A stretch of DNA of 14,642 nt from JBQTIM01 sp052388135 (GCA_052388135.1 JBQTIM010000011.1:1-14642), one strand, 5' to 3'. Shown: positions 1 to 7,465, counted from the first letter of the stretch. Program-made: numbers and translations. The notes: generated by a model from the sequence alone, not told the origin.

Positions 1-123
1 CTTTCGGCCTGCGCCTTAGCGGTCTTCGGCTCACATACCGCCGACGGAGTATGCTCGCCTCGGCCCGCGTCGGCTCGGCTCGAAATCTGAAATTTCGCTC
101 CGAGTTCATTTATGAGATGAGTT
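1..123. other. Intergenic left edge; hairpin-rich, no convincing gene
   Basis: No recognisable gene lies here. On the minus strand an open frame begins with ATG at 109-107 and runs off the edge (MNSERNFRFR..., very Arg-rich), but it has no Shine-Dalgarno and does not resemble AtpD or AtpC, the expected next operon members. The stretch holds nested inverted repeats: GCCGAC at 40-45 against GTCGGC at 69-74, CATAC at 34-38 against GTATG at 49-53, and the stem at 74-104. I infer a dispersed repeat or structured intergenic element rather than coding sequence. Confidence 0.35.
74..104. repeat. Imperfect inverted repeat (stem-loop)
   Basis: The left arm 74-86 (CTCGGCTCGAAAT) pairs with the right arm 92-104 (ATTTCGCTCCGAG) at 11 of 13 positions, around a five-base loop. 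It lies 20 bases past the stop of the DUF5678-like gene. No run of T follows on the minus strand, so it is not a classic intrinsic terminator, although it could still act as a 3' end or an mRNA-stabilising structure. Confidence 0.45.
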
Positions 124-333
124 CTAATAAATGATTCCTATCTGGTCCTTCTTCGGAACGCGGATGACCGACGGCACGTCCACGCCGGTTCCGCGGCGGG
201 CCAGGTCTTCCACTTTTTCCGGCCGCGCGCCCGAGGCCACCACGCGCCCGTCGACGACGGCGACGTAGCGCCCGCCGTACAGGTCCACCAGCTTGGCCAG
301 GTTCTTCGCCACCCAGCGGTCGTCTTTATGCAT
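124..333 (-). CDS. Small DUF5678-like protein
   Basis: The product is a 69-residue soluble protein with no signal peptide or membrane segment. It looks like the DUF5678 family: a short helix (KNLAKLVDLYGGR), then the hallmark YVAVVDGRVVASG strand-turn-strand, a short helix (KVEDLARRG) and a terminal strand (SVIRVPKKD). The function of the family is unknown; members are short and usually sit alone or beside unrelated genes. The ATG at 333 is supported by a strong GGGAGGAG ribosome binding site (338-345) four bases upstream. It follows atpG by 52 bases, where atpD would normally be. A TACAAT -10-like hexamer lies at 369-374 with no good -35, so separate transcription is possible but unproven. 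I am confident it is a gene and moderately confident of the family. Confidence 0.8.
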   Translation of the reverse strand: MHKDDRWVAKNLAKLVDLYGGRYVAVVDGRVVASGARPEKVEDLARRGTGVDVPSVIRVPKKDQIGIIY

Positions 334-385
334 GGTTCTCCTCCCGGTGCGGGACGGATGCTTTAGACATTGTACTAATTTTGCG

Positions 386-1287
386 TCACGCCAGGGACGC
401 GGCGCCGCCTACGATCTCGGAAATCTCCTTGGTGATGGCGGCCTGGCGGACCTTGTTGGCGTGGAGCGTGAGCCCCTCGATGAGGTCCTTGGCGTTGCGG
501 CTGGCGTTCTCCATGGCGGACATGCGGGCGCCCAGCTCGGCCGCCGCCGACTCCAGCAGGGCGCGGAAAATTTCCGCCTTGACGTAGCGGGGCAAGAGGG
601 CCTCCAGCAGCTCCTCCCGCCGGGGTTCGTAAATGAATTCGGCCGCGGCGGACTTGGCCGACCGCTCGGGGGCGGGCGTCAACGGCAAGAGCGTCCGCCG
701 CACCAGTTTCTGCTGGATGACGGACTTGAATTCGTTGTAGACGATGGTCACGTCCCGGCCGCCTTTGTTCAGGAAAAAATCCAGGACGGCGCGGCCGATG
801 ACTTCCGCGTTGATGTAAGAAAGCCGGTTGAAGATGTGAAGGTATTCCCCCCGGATGTCCACCTTGAAGCGGCGCAGGAAATCCCGGCCCTTGCGCCCGG
901 CGCAGAAGATGACGACGGGCGTCCCTTGGTTCTCGTTGAGGAACTCCAGGGCTTTCTTGATCAGGTTGGTGTTGAAGGCGCACACAAGCCCTTGTCCGCC
1001 GTGACGAGCAGGAGGCCCCGGGGCCCTTCGGTTTTTTTCTCCAAGAGCGGGTGGGACAGACGGGCCAGCTCCTCGGCGGAGACGTCCATGTCCCGGTTGA
1101 CGTCGGCCATCTGGTGGAGGACGTCGGACATGAGCTCCTCCATCTTCAGCGCGAAGGGCCGCGCCGCCAGAATGCGCGCCTGCGCCCGGCGGAGGCGCGC
1201 CGCCGCCACCATCTTCATGGCCTTGGTGATCTGCTGGGTGGACTTGACGCTCTTGATCTTGCGCCGGATCTCTCTTAAGGAAGGCAT
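386..1287 (-). CDS. atpG: ATP synthase F1 subunit gamma, interrupted by a frameshift
   Basis: Gamma is the central rotor stalk of F1, coupling the c-ring to catalysis. The N-terminal helix (MPSLREIRRKIKSVKSTQQITKAM from 1287) and the C-terminal helix (RMSAMENASRNAKDLIEGL...) are both typical, and the total of about 300 codons is normal. The frame breaks near 980-981: the N-terminal part reads LLVTADKGLC and then leaves frame, while AFNTNLIKK continues in another frame. The family reads DKGLCGAFNTN, and the DNA TTG TGT GC GCC TTC is explained exactly by one missing G in a Gly codon GGC. Read separately, the parts are about 961-1287 and 386-985. Since gamma is essential and both halves are well conserved, a sequencing or assembly error is the likeliest cause; a real recent mutation is possible. 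It follows atpA across a heptamer repeat element. No clear Shine-Dalgarno precedes the ATG. Confidence 0.9.
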
Positions 1288-1296
1288 GGGTTATAT

Positions 1297-1385
1297 GATG
1301 AGGGGTGAATTATGAAGGATGAAATAAGAACCGAGGCGCGAAGGCCGGCCCGATGGATTCTTTTTCATCATTCATCCTTCTGCCT

Positions 1386-1395
<10 letters not shown>
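1297..1395. repeat. Head-to-head heptamer repeat array (atpA/atpG junction)
   Basis: On the plus strand, 1297-1331 parses into period-7 units with core nnTGAAn: GATGAGG, GGTGAAT, TATGAAG, GATGAAA, TAAGAAC. After a 29-base spacer, 1361-1395 parses into the reverse complement pattern nnnTTCA: TTTTTCA, TCATTCA, TCCTTCT, GCCTTCA, TCCTTGA. The longest perfect pairing seen is GAAGGATGAA (1314-1323) with TTCATCCTTC (1371-1380). The right arm overlaps the last codons and the stop of atpA. It appears to be a diverged copy of the arrays at 6518-6621 and 13014-13103. Confidence 0.6.
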
Positions 1396-2906
<1,511 letters not shown>

Positions 2907-2939
2907 GGAATTCCTCTTATTCGGAAAGTAAACGCAAAA

Positions 2940-3485
2940 TCAGTTTTTGGCCGCGCCGAGCAGGCCTTCGCGCATCCGGCGCAGGCGGCCGCGCACGCTG
3001 GCGTCCCAAAGGCGGTCCCCCAGGCGCAGGATCAGCCCGCCGATGAGCGATTCGTCCACGGACGTTTCGGCCGAGACGCGGCCGCCCCACGCGGCGGCCA
3101 GGCGTTTTTCCAGCTCCGCCGTCTGGGCGGCGCTCAAAGGGGCGGCGCTTTTCACCTGCACCTTCCGCACGCCGTCCGCCTCGTCGGCCGAGGCTTCGAA
3201 GGCCCGCACGATGAAAGGCAGCAGGCCGAGCCTTTTTTTCGACAGCAACAGTCCCAGGAACCGGACGAACAGCGGGGACGCCGCGCCCAGCTTCCCCTTC
3301 GCCAGGTTTTCCTTCTCCGCCGCCGGAACCATGGGGTGGTTCAGGGTGCGGGCGAGGCCGGCGTCCGTGCGCAGGAGCTTGTCGAACCGGCGCAGGTCTT
3401 CGCGCACTTTGGCATCGGCCTTGGCCGACCGCGCGGCCGCGAACAGGGCCCGCGCGTAACGGGCCGCGGCCTCGGTGTCCATCAT
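2940..3485 (-). CDS. atpH: ATP synthase F1 subunit delta (OSCP)
   Basis: Delta clamps the top of the alpha/beta hexamer to the peripheral stalk b subunits. The 181-residue product has the family's N-terminal helical domain (ARYARALFAAARSAK, DKLLRTDAGLARTLNHPMV, RFLGLLLSKKRLGLLPFIVRAF) and the C-terminal signature VDESLIGGLILRLGDRLWDASVRGRLRRM. Length is typical. Two ATGs are adjacent (3485 and 3482); neither has a clear Shine-Dalgarno. It follows atpF by 22 bases and precedes atpA by 33, so translation within the operon may be coupled. The identity is clear from both ends of the protein and its position. Confidence 0.95.
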   Translation of the reverse strand: MMDTEAAARYARALFAAARSAKADAKVREDLRRFDKLLRTDAGLARTLNHPMVPAAEKENLAKGKLGAASPLFVRFLGLLLSKKRLGLLPFIVRAFEASADEADGVRKVQVKSAAPLSAAQTAELEKRLAAAWGGRVSAETSVDESLIGGLILRLGDRLWDASVRGRLRRMREGLLGAAKN

Positions 3486-3507
3486 GGCAGGAAGACCGTT
3501 TTCCGGC

Positions 3508-4011
3508 TCACGATTTGGAGGTCTTCTCCAATTCGGCCAGGGCGTCCTCGACGAACTTGTCCTGCACTTTTTTATCCAGCGAGGACCGCAGGAGCTTTTC
3601 CGCCATTTTCACGGACAGGCCCACGACGTCGGAGCGCAGGTCCTGCACCAGCCTCTGCTGCTCCTCCGCCAGGTCCTTGCGCGTCTTTTCGGCCAGGCGG
3701 GCCGACTCGTCCTGGGCGGCTTTGAGCATTTCGTCGCGGAGCCGCTGGGCGTCTTTCTGGGCGGCCTGCAGCATTTCCTGGCCGCGAGCCTGCATGTCGG
3801 CCAGCTGCCGGTCGTAGTCCGCTTTCAGGCTTTCGGCTCCCCGCCGGGCTTCCTCCGCCGCGCGCGCGACGGAACGCAAACCTTCCTCCCGCTCGTCCAG
3901 GGACCGCAGAATGGGTTTCCAGGCGAAGCGGCCCAGCACGAAGGCCACCAGGAGGAAGGTGACCACCGTCCACACCATGAGCCCGAAGTCGGGGTTTAAC
4001 AGTTTATCCAT
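3508..4011 (-). CDS. atpF: ATP synthase Fo subunit b
   Basis: Subunit b forms the peripheral stalk that holds F1 still against rotor torque. The 167-residue product starts with MDKLLNPDFGLMVWTVVTF, typical of the family, with one membrane helix at about residues 9-28. WKPILRSLDEREEGLRS follows, then a long charged heptad-type coiled coil rich in Ala, Glu, Arg and Gln up to the end, where SVKMAEKLLRSSLD is the usual delta-contact region. Only one b-type gene is present, so a b homodimer rather than a b/b' pair is inferred. ATG at 4011 has AGGA about seven bases upstream. A strong palindrome (4031-4055) separates it from atpE. Confidence 0.97.
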   Translation of the reverse strand: MDKLLNPDFGLMVWTVVTFLLVAFVLGRFAWKPILRSLDEREEGLRSVARAAEEARRGAESLKADYDRQLADMQARGQEMLQAAQKDAQRLRDEMLKAAQDESARLAEKTRKDLAEEQQRLVQDLRSDVVGLSVKMAEKLLRSSLDKKVQDKFVEDALAELEKTSKS

Positions 4012-4030
4012 GTTCCATCCTAAATCGTGC

Positions 4031-4055
4031 AGGGGCGGGCTCGACGCCCGCCCCT
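4031..4055. repeat. Perfect 10-bp GC-rich palindrome between atpE and atpF
   Basis: AGGGGCGGGC (4031-4040) and GCCCGCCCCT (4046-4055) are perfect reverse complements around a five-base loop. In the mRNA this stem lies six bases after the atpE stop and 19 bases before the atpF start. No T-run follows, so full termination is unlikely. It may protect the atpE segment from 3' decay and so help make the c subunit in excess, or it may be a REP-like repeat, or both. It shares GGGGCGG and CCGCCC arms with the hairpin at 8300-8319. Confidence 0.75.
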
Positions 4056-4061
4056 ACTCGG

Positions 4062-4355
4062 TCAGTGAGATTGCGAGGCGGCCGGAGCGGCGCCGGCGGC
4101 GTTCGTGGAAACGGCCGGGGCCTTCAAGGCCAGAAGAAGGCAGATCACCAGGGCGAAAAACCCCAGGCCCTCGATCAGGGCGGCGGGGATGATCATCGAG
4201 GTGCGCAGGTTCCCGGCGGCTTCCGGCTGGCGCGCCGTGCCTTCCAGGGCAGCGCTGGCCAGCTTCGAAATGCCGAGGGCCGCGGCCAAAAGGCAGACGG
4301 CGGCGCCGAAACCGGCGGCCAGGTATCCCAATCCCAAATACAGCGAGCTATCCAT
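4062..4355 (-). CDS. atpE: ATP synthase Fo subunit c
   Basis: Subunit c forms the membrane rotor ring. The 97-residue product has two membrane helices (about 7-31 and 54-77) joined by the ARQPEA loop (41-46). The ion-carrying carboxylate is E62 in ALIEGLGFF. I29 aligns with the position that is Gln in sodium-type c subunits and Ile in E. coli, and no Ser/Thr follows E62, so proton coupling is inferred. The helix 1 packing motif is glycine-poor (L22, A24, A26, G28, S30 against the usual alternating Gly). An Ala-rich tail of about 20 residues extends past the second helix. The open frame runs further upstream, but ATG at 4355 is fixed by the GGAGGA site and the family N-terminus. Confidence 0.96.
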   Translation of the reverse strand: MDSSLYLGLGYLAAGFGAAVCLLAAALGISKLASAALEGTARQPEAAGNLRTSMIIPAALIEGLGFFALVICLLLALKAPAVSTNAAGAAPAASQSH

Positions 4356-4360
4356 GTGTG

Positions 4361-4366
4361 TCCTCC
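4361..4366 (-). promoter_or_regulatory. Strong ribosome binding site of atpE
   Basis: On the minus strand this is GGAGGA, five bases before the ATG at 4355. It is the best Shine-Dalgarno in the ATP synthase operon and rules out the longer upstream reading frame. A strong site fits the need for many c subunits per complex. Confidence 0.8.
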
Positions 4367-4507
4367 GAGCGTTCCCGGAAAAAACGGGGAGGCTTCCTTC
4401 GGGCGCCGGTAACGGCGAACGGCGGCCCCTCAAAAACCGGGGCAAGGAAACGACCTCGGCGGCGAAGGCTCTGCCCGCTCCGCCGGGAACTTTATTTAAA
4501 CCAAAAT
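4367..4507 (-). other. Long untranslated leader between atpB and atpE
   Basis: The atpB-atpE gap is 152 bases in total, unusually long for this otherwise compact operon. It starts with an AT-rich patch just after the atpB stop (GGTTTAAATAAAG at 4488-4500 on the minus strand), followed by GC-rich sequence with short stems such as CGCCG/CGGCG around a TTAC loop and CCCC/GGGG. No reading frame here resembles a protein. A translation-enhancing leader or an internal promoter for atpE is possible; neither is demonstrated. Confidence 0.4.
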
Positions 4508-5260
4508 CTAATGCTGCGGGTTCACCGCTCCGCCGATGAAAATGGCGGACAGCAACGTGAAAATATACGCCTGCAAGAAAGCCACGAAAATTTCCAGCAT
4601 GGTCATGCCCACGGCCGCGGCCACCGAAACGGGCGCCACCAGCAGGCTGCCGAACAGGAAGATCAGCGCCATGAACGCCAGGATGACGATGTGCCCGGCG
4701 ATCATGTTGGCGAAAAGACGGATGCAAAGGGCGAAGGTTTTCGTGAGGAAGCCGATCATCTCGATGACGAACATGAGGGGCAGGAGCCAGAACGGCAATC
4801 CGTGGGGCACGATGCTCTCCACGTAGTGGGCCAGCCCGTGCTCTTTGACGCCGGCGACGTGGATCATGGAAAACGTGGTCAAGGCCAAGGCCGCCGTCAC
4901 GGCGATGTTGCCCGTGGCCGTGGCGCCGAAGGGCACCAGGCCCAGCAGGTTCGTGAAAAGGATGAAGAAGAAGAGGGAAAGAAAGAAGGGAACGTACTTG
5001 CGGCCTTCGGGCCCGACGTTGGGGAGCACGATCTCGTCGCGGATGAAGAGGACGAAGGCCTCCGCCATGTTGACGGCGGCGCCGCGGCGCCCGGCGCGGA
5101 CCGCCGCGGCCACGGGCACGAACAGCAGGACGGTGAGCGAGCCGGAGATGAGCATCATGAGGACGTGCTTGGAGAAAGGCAGGGACACGCCGAGAATCTC
5201 CGGCAAGCGGAAATAGACGTGGTCCAGAAGATGGTGTTCCAGCACTTCGACGAAGTTCAC
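4508..5260 (-). CDS. atpB: ATP synthase Fo subunit a
   Basis: Subunit a provides the two half-channels beside the c-ring. The 250-residue product starts MNFVEVLEHHLLDHVYF and has the expected five to six membrane helices. The essential arginine is R181 in CIRLFANMIAGH, and Q230 in FLQAYIFTLLSAIF is the conserved glutamine of the last helix; VLPNVGPEGRKYVPFFLSLFFFILFTNLLGLVP is a typical family stretch. H190 occupies the AGH/AGE position, a common alternative. The frame is open far upstream, but the GTG at 5260 is preferred: it overlaps the atpI stop as GTGA, has AGAGAG upstream and gives a normal N-terminus. Translation is probably coupled to atpI. Confidence 0.95.
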   Translation of the reverse strand: MNFVEVLEHHLLDHVYFRLPEILGVSLPFSKHVLMMLISGSLTVLLFVPVAAAVRAGRRGAAVNMAEAFVLFIRDEIVLPNVGPEGRKYVPFFLSLFFFILFTNLLGLVPFGATATGNIAVTAALALTTFSMIHVAGVKEHGLAHYVESIVPHGLPFWLLPLMFVIEMIGFLTKTFALCIRLFANMIAGHIVILAFMALIFLFGSLLVAPVSVAAAVGMTMLEIFVAFLQAYIFTLLSAIFIGGAVNPQH

Positions 5261-5637
5261 CGGGTCTCTCTTTGGATGAAATAGACTTCCACGAAGGACA
5301 GAAGGATCAGGCCGCCCGCCGCCGCCAGCGCCAGGGCGGGCAGGGACAAACTCGTGAAACGGTGCGCCGCGTAAGCCGCGGCCGCGAAACCCGCCAGGCG
5401 GAACAGGAAGCCGCCCGCGAACGCCGAGAAAAAAACTTTGTCGGACCGCCGCAGGGCCCAGGCCAGGGTCCAATAGCTGGGCAGAACCAAGAGCAAGGCG
5501 CCGGCCAGACCCGCCGCCACGGACGCTTTCAGCCGCGCCTGGCCCAGAACGCCCAAGACGGCGGTGGAGGCCGCCAGGGCCGAGGCGGCGGCCGCGACCA
5601 GCGCCGCCGTTCCCGCCAGCCTAGTTTTTCCTCTCAC
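5257..5637 (-). CDS. atpI: ATP synthase subunit I-like membrane protein
   Basis: This is a hydrophobic 126-residue protein with four predicted membrane helices (about 7-27, 38-60, 68-90 and 97-118). Its place between atpZ and atpB, plus the FFSAFAGGFLFRLAGF segment in helix 3, fit the AtpI/ATP synthase I family, which aids c-ring assembly or Mg2+ supply in other bacteria. Sequence conservation is low, so the name rests largely on position and topology. The GTG start at 5637 overlaps the atpZ gene by 17 bases and has no clear Shine-Dalgarno; the exact start is uncertain. Its stop overlaps the atpB start by four bases. Confidence 0.75.
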   Translation of the reverse strand: MRGKTRLAGTAALVAAAASALAASTAVLGVLGQARLKASVAAGLAGALLLVLPSYWTLAWALRRSDKVFFSAFAGGFLFRLAGFAAAAYAAHRFTSLSLPALALAAAGGLILLSFVEVYFIQRETR

Positions 5638-5884
5638 GCTTGAGGAAGGGCCGCAAGAAACCGTAAAGCCCGAGGGCGACGCCCAGCCCCGCCCCGACGA
5701 CGGTGAGCCAGGGCGACCAGCCCAGCCTCTGGTCCAGCTTGTAGCCTATGAAAAAACCCAGCAGGACGGAAACCGCCAGCTCCGTGCCGCTGGTGACGTA
5801 GGCCCAAAGGCCGGATTTTTGAGGGGTATCGGCGGACGCCTTCGCCGCTTTTTCCTTCGACGAACCGGAAAAATCGTCGGGCAT
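5621..5884 (-). CDS. atpZ: AtpZ/AtpI-family protein, first gene of the ATP synthase operon
   Basis: The 87-residue product has a charged N-terminus followed by two membrane helices. The core matches the AtpZ pattern: GTELAVSVLLGFFIGYKLDQRLG, then SPWLTVVGAGLGVALGLYGFLR, with the conserved LD and the spaced glycines. The family is linked to ATP synthase assembly and divalent cation handling. An alternative TTG start at 5899 would add five residues, but ATG 5884 is preferred. No Shine-Dalgarno precedes it, and the promoter's -10 box ends five bases upstream, so the message is probably leaderless or nearly so. It opens the operon directly after coaE. Confidence 0.88.
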   Translation of the reverse strand: MPDDFSGSSKEKAAKASADTPQKSGLWAYVTSGTELAVSVLLGFFIGYKLDQRLGWSPWLTVVGAGLGVALGLYGFLRPFLKRERKN

Positions 5885-5889
5885 GGGAG

Positions 5890-5919
5890 ATGTTAGCAAA
5901 AGCCCCGAAACAGTGTCAA
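5890..5919 (-). promoter_or_regulatory. Sigma70-like promoter of the ATP synthase operon
   Basis: On the minus strand a perfect -35 box TTGACA (5919-5914) is followed after 18 bases by TAACAT (5895-5890), which matches four of six -10 positions. The -35 contains the TGA stop of coaE. The first atp ATG begins five bases after the -10, so the transcript would start at or next to the start codon. Placement at the head of the operon supports function; transcription has not been shown. Confidence 0.6.
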
Positions 5920-6512
5920 CGCGCGAGCTCCCGCCACTCTTCCCACAGGCGTCGCGTTTGGCGGCGCGTGCGGGAGAGCGGGCCCGAATTATCGATGACG
6001 TGGCGGGCGCGGCGGCGCTTGGCGGACAGGGGCCATTGGGCGGCGGCGCGGCGCCGGAATTCGGCGGCGGAGACGCCGCGGCGGGCCAGCCGCCGGCGGC
6101 GCAAAGCCTCGGGAGCCCAGACGACCACCGTTCGGTCCGGCAATGCGGAAAGGCCGGCCTCGTACAGCAAGGGGACGTCCAAAACCAAAATCCCCCGCCG
6201 CGATCGGGCGGTTTCCTCCTTCAAGCGCCGGACGACGTAAGGATGAACGATTTTTTCCAGCGCGCGCCGGGAGGCCGGCCGGCGAAACACCACGTCGGCC
6301 AGCCGCGCGCGATCCACGGCGCCGCCCGGCCGCAGGACCGCCGGCCCGAAGGCCCGGACCATTTTTTTATAGGAAGGCGTGCCGGGCCGGAGGGCCTCCC
6401 GGGCCAGAACGTCGGCGTCCACGATCCGGGCGCCCAAGCTCCGGAGCATGGCCGACACCGTGGACTTGCCGGACCCGTAGCCGCCGGTGAGGCCGATGAT
6501 CAGCTTCTGCAT
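5916..6512 (-). CDS. coaE: Dephospho-CoA kinase
   Basis: CoaE phosphorylates the ribose 3'-hydroxyl of dephospho-CoA, the last step of coenzyme A synthesis in the cytoplasm. The 198-residue product has the P-loop GGYGSGKST (10-18), the VDADVLARE segment (D32, D34) that binds substrate, IVHPYV, and DVPLLYEAG, all family hallmarks. Length is normal. The frame is open upstream to 6596, but those codons translate the heptamer repeat (FTIHDSRL) and precede the conserved N-terminus, so ATG 6512 is chosen. No Shine-Dalgarno is visible because the repeat element abuts the start. The stop overlaps the -35 box of the atp promoter. Confidence 0.93.
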   Translation of the reverse strand: MQKLIIGLTGGYGSGKSTVSAMLRSLGARIVDADVLAREALRPGTPSYKKMVRAFGPAVLRPGGAVDRARLADVVFRRPASRRALEKIVHPYVVRRLKEETARSRRGILVLDVPLLYEAGLSALPDRTVVVWAPEALRRRRLARRGVSAAEFRRRAAAQWPLSAKRRRARHVIDNSGPLSRTRRQTRRLWEEWRELAR

Positions 6513-6517
6513 AAGGC

Positions 6518-6621
6518 GTGAATCGTGAATAGTGAATGGTGAATAGAAAAGGCCGCCATCGGGAAAAAGAGGGTCGCCGCTTTCCGGTTCTTCCATTCAC
6601 TATTCACGATTCACCATTCAC
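6518..6621. repeat. Head-to-head heptamer repeat array (mutM/coaE junction)
   Basis: The left arm 6518-6545 is four exact GTGAATN heptamers with N = C, A, G, A. The right arm 6594-6621 is four exact NATTCAC heptamers with N = C, T, G, C. Units 1-3 of the left arm pair perfectly with units 1-3 of the right arm (6518-6539 with 6593-6614, 22 bp) around a spacer of about 53 bases. The element fills nearly the whole gap: the right arm ends seven bases before the mutM stop codon and the left arm starts five bases from the coaE ATG. Confidence 0.9.
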
Positions 6622-6628
6622 GCCGTCC

Positions 6629-7465
6629 TTATTTCTGGCATTTCGGGCAGTACACCGCGCCGCGTCCGCCGATCTTGACGGCCTTTAAATCCGCCGCGCA
6701 CAGCGTGCACGGCTCGCCCGCGCGGCCGTAAACGGAAAGACGGCTTTGCGCGAAACCCTTCTCCCCCCGCGCGTCGCGGTAGCTGGAGAAGGACACGCCG
6801 CGGCGCTCCAGCCCTTCCAAAAGGACGCGGCGGATGTTTTCGGCCAGCACGGGGATCGAGCGCGCGGGAACGGAAGAGCAGCGGCGGCCCGGCCTGAGGC
6901 CCGACCGGAACAGCGCCTCCAAAGCGTAAATGTTGCCCAAGCCCGCGAGGCGTCGCTGGTCCAGGAGCGCCGCGTGCACGGCGGCGCGGGACGAGCGCAG
7001 GCGGCGGCCCCAATCCTCCACGTCCCAGCCGTCGAACAGAGGCTCCGGCCCCAAGGCCCGGATGGAAGGATCCTGCCGCCAATCGCCGGCCAGCCACAAC
7101 TCGCCGAACCGGCGCGCGTCGCAAAAATTCAAAACGCCGCCTCCGTCGAACAAAATCCGGGCCCTGGCCTCCGGGCGCGGCGATCCGAAGATAAGCTGGC
7201 CCGTCATGCGGAGGTGGCAGAGGAAGGAAAGTCCGGGGCCCAGGTCGAAGACCAGGTATTTGCCGCGGCGAAGAACGTCTTTCACCGCGCGGCCCGTCAA
7301 CGCGGCCTGAAAGTCCCGGGGTTGAACGCGCCGGCGAGGCCGGCCCGACGGACCGAAGCCTTCCAGCGCGCGGCGGTCGCGCACCTCCACGCCAGCGATG
7401 CGCCGTCCGGTGAGCAGTCCGGCCAGATCGCGCCGGATGGTTTCCACTTCTGGCAGTTCGGGCAT
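6629..7465 (-). CDS. mutM: Formamidopyrimidine-DNA glycosylase / AP lyase
   Basis: MutM (Fpg) removes 8-oxoguanine and ring-opened purines and cuts the abasic site. After Met removal the N-terminus is PELPEVETIRRDL, giving the catalytic Pro and the conserved Glu. K69 in RRGKYLVF matches the conserved Lys57 region of E. coli Fpg, GLGNIYALEALF is the helix-two-turn-helix segment, and the C-terminal zinc finger has C253, C256, C273 and C276 with R268 in the GGRGAVYCP loop. The 278-residue length is slightly above normal, with an extra stretch near residues 33-48 (EGFGPSGRPRRRV). It lies downstream of rhomboid and polA and upstream of coaE. No Shine-Dalgarno is clear. Confidence 0.96.
   Translation of the reverse strand: MPELPEVETIRRDLAGLLTGRRIAGVEVRDRRALEGFGPSGRPRRRVQPRDFQAALTGRAVKDVLRRGKYLVFDLGPGLSFLCHLRMTGQLIFGSPRPEARARILFDGGGVLNFCDARRFGELWLAGDWRQDPSIRALGPEPLFDGWDVEDWGRRLRSSRAAVHAALLDQRRLAGLGNIYALEALFRSGLRPGRRCSSVPARSIPVLAENIRRVLLEGLERRGVSFSSYRDARGEKGFAQSRLSVYGRAGEPCTLCAADLKAVKIGGRGAVYCPKCQK

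Noticed and set aside
1..109. Start of atpD at the left edge
   Set aside because: The minus-strand frame from ATG 109 reads MNSERNFRFR and is Arg-rich, unlike the beta subunit N-terminus with its GKIVQIIGPVVDV-type strand.
960..990. Programmed ribosomal frameshift in atpG
   Set aside because: No slippery heptamer is present, and a single missing G explains the break exactly.
4062..4727. Longer atpE frame starting at 4727
   Set aside because: It overlaps atpB and lacks similarity before the MDSSLYLGLGYLAAG start, which has its own strong ribosome binding site.
4508..5473. Longer atpB frame starting at 5473
   Set aside because: The extra 71 residues are antisense-like Arg/Gly-rich sequence overlapping atpI out of frame; the GTGA overlap at 5260 gives the family N-terminus.
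5916..6596. Longer coaE start at 6596
   Set aside because: The extra residues translate the heptamer repeat; the conserved CoaE N-terminus begins at ATG 6512.
6518..6621. CRISPR array
   Set aside because: The repeats are seven bases, contiguous without spacers between units, and inverted about a centre, unlike CRISPR repeats; no cas genes are present.
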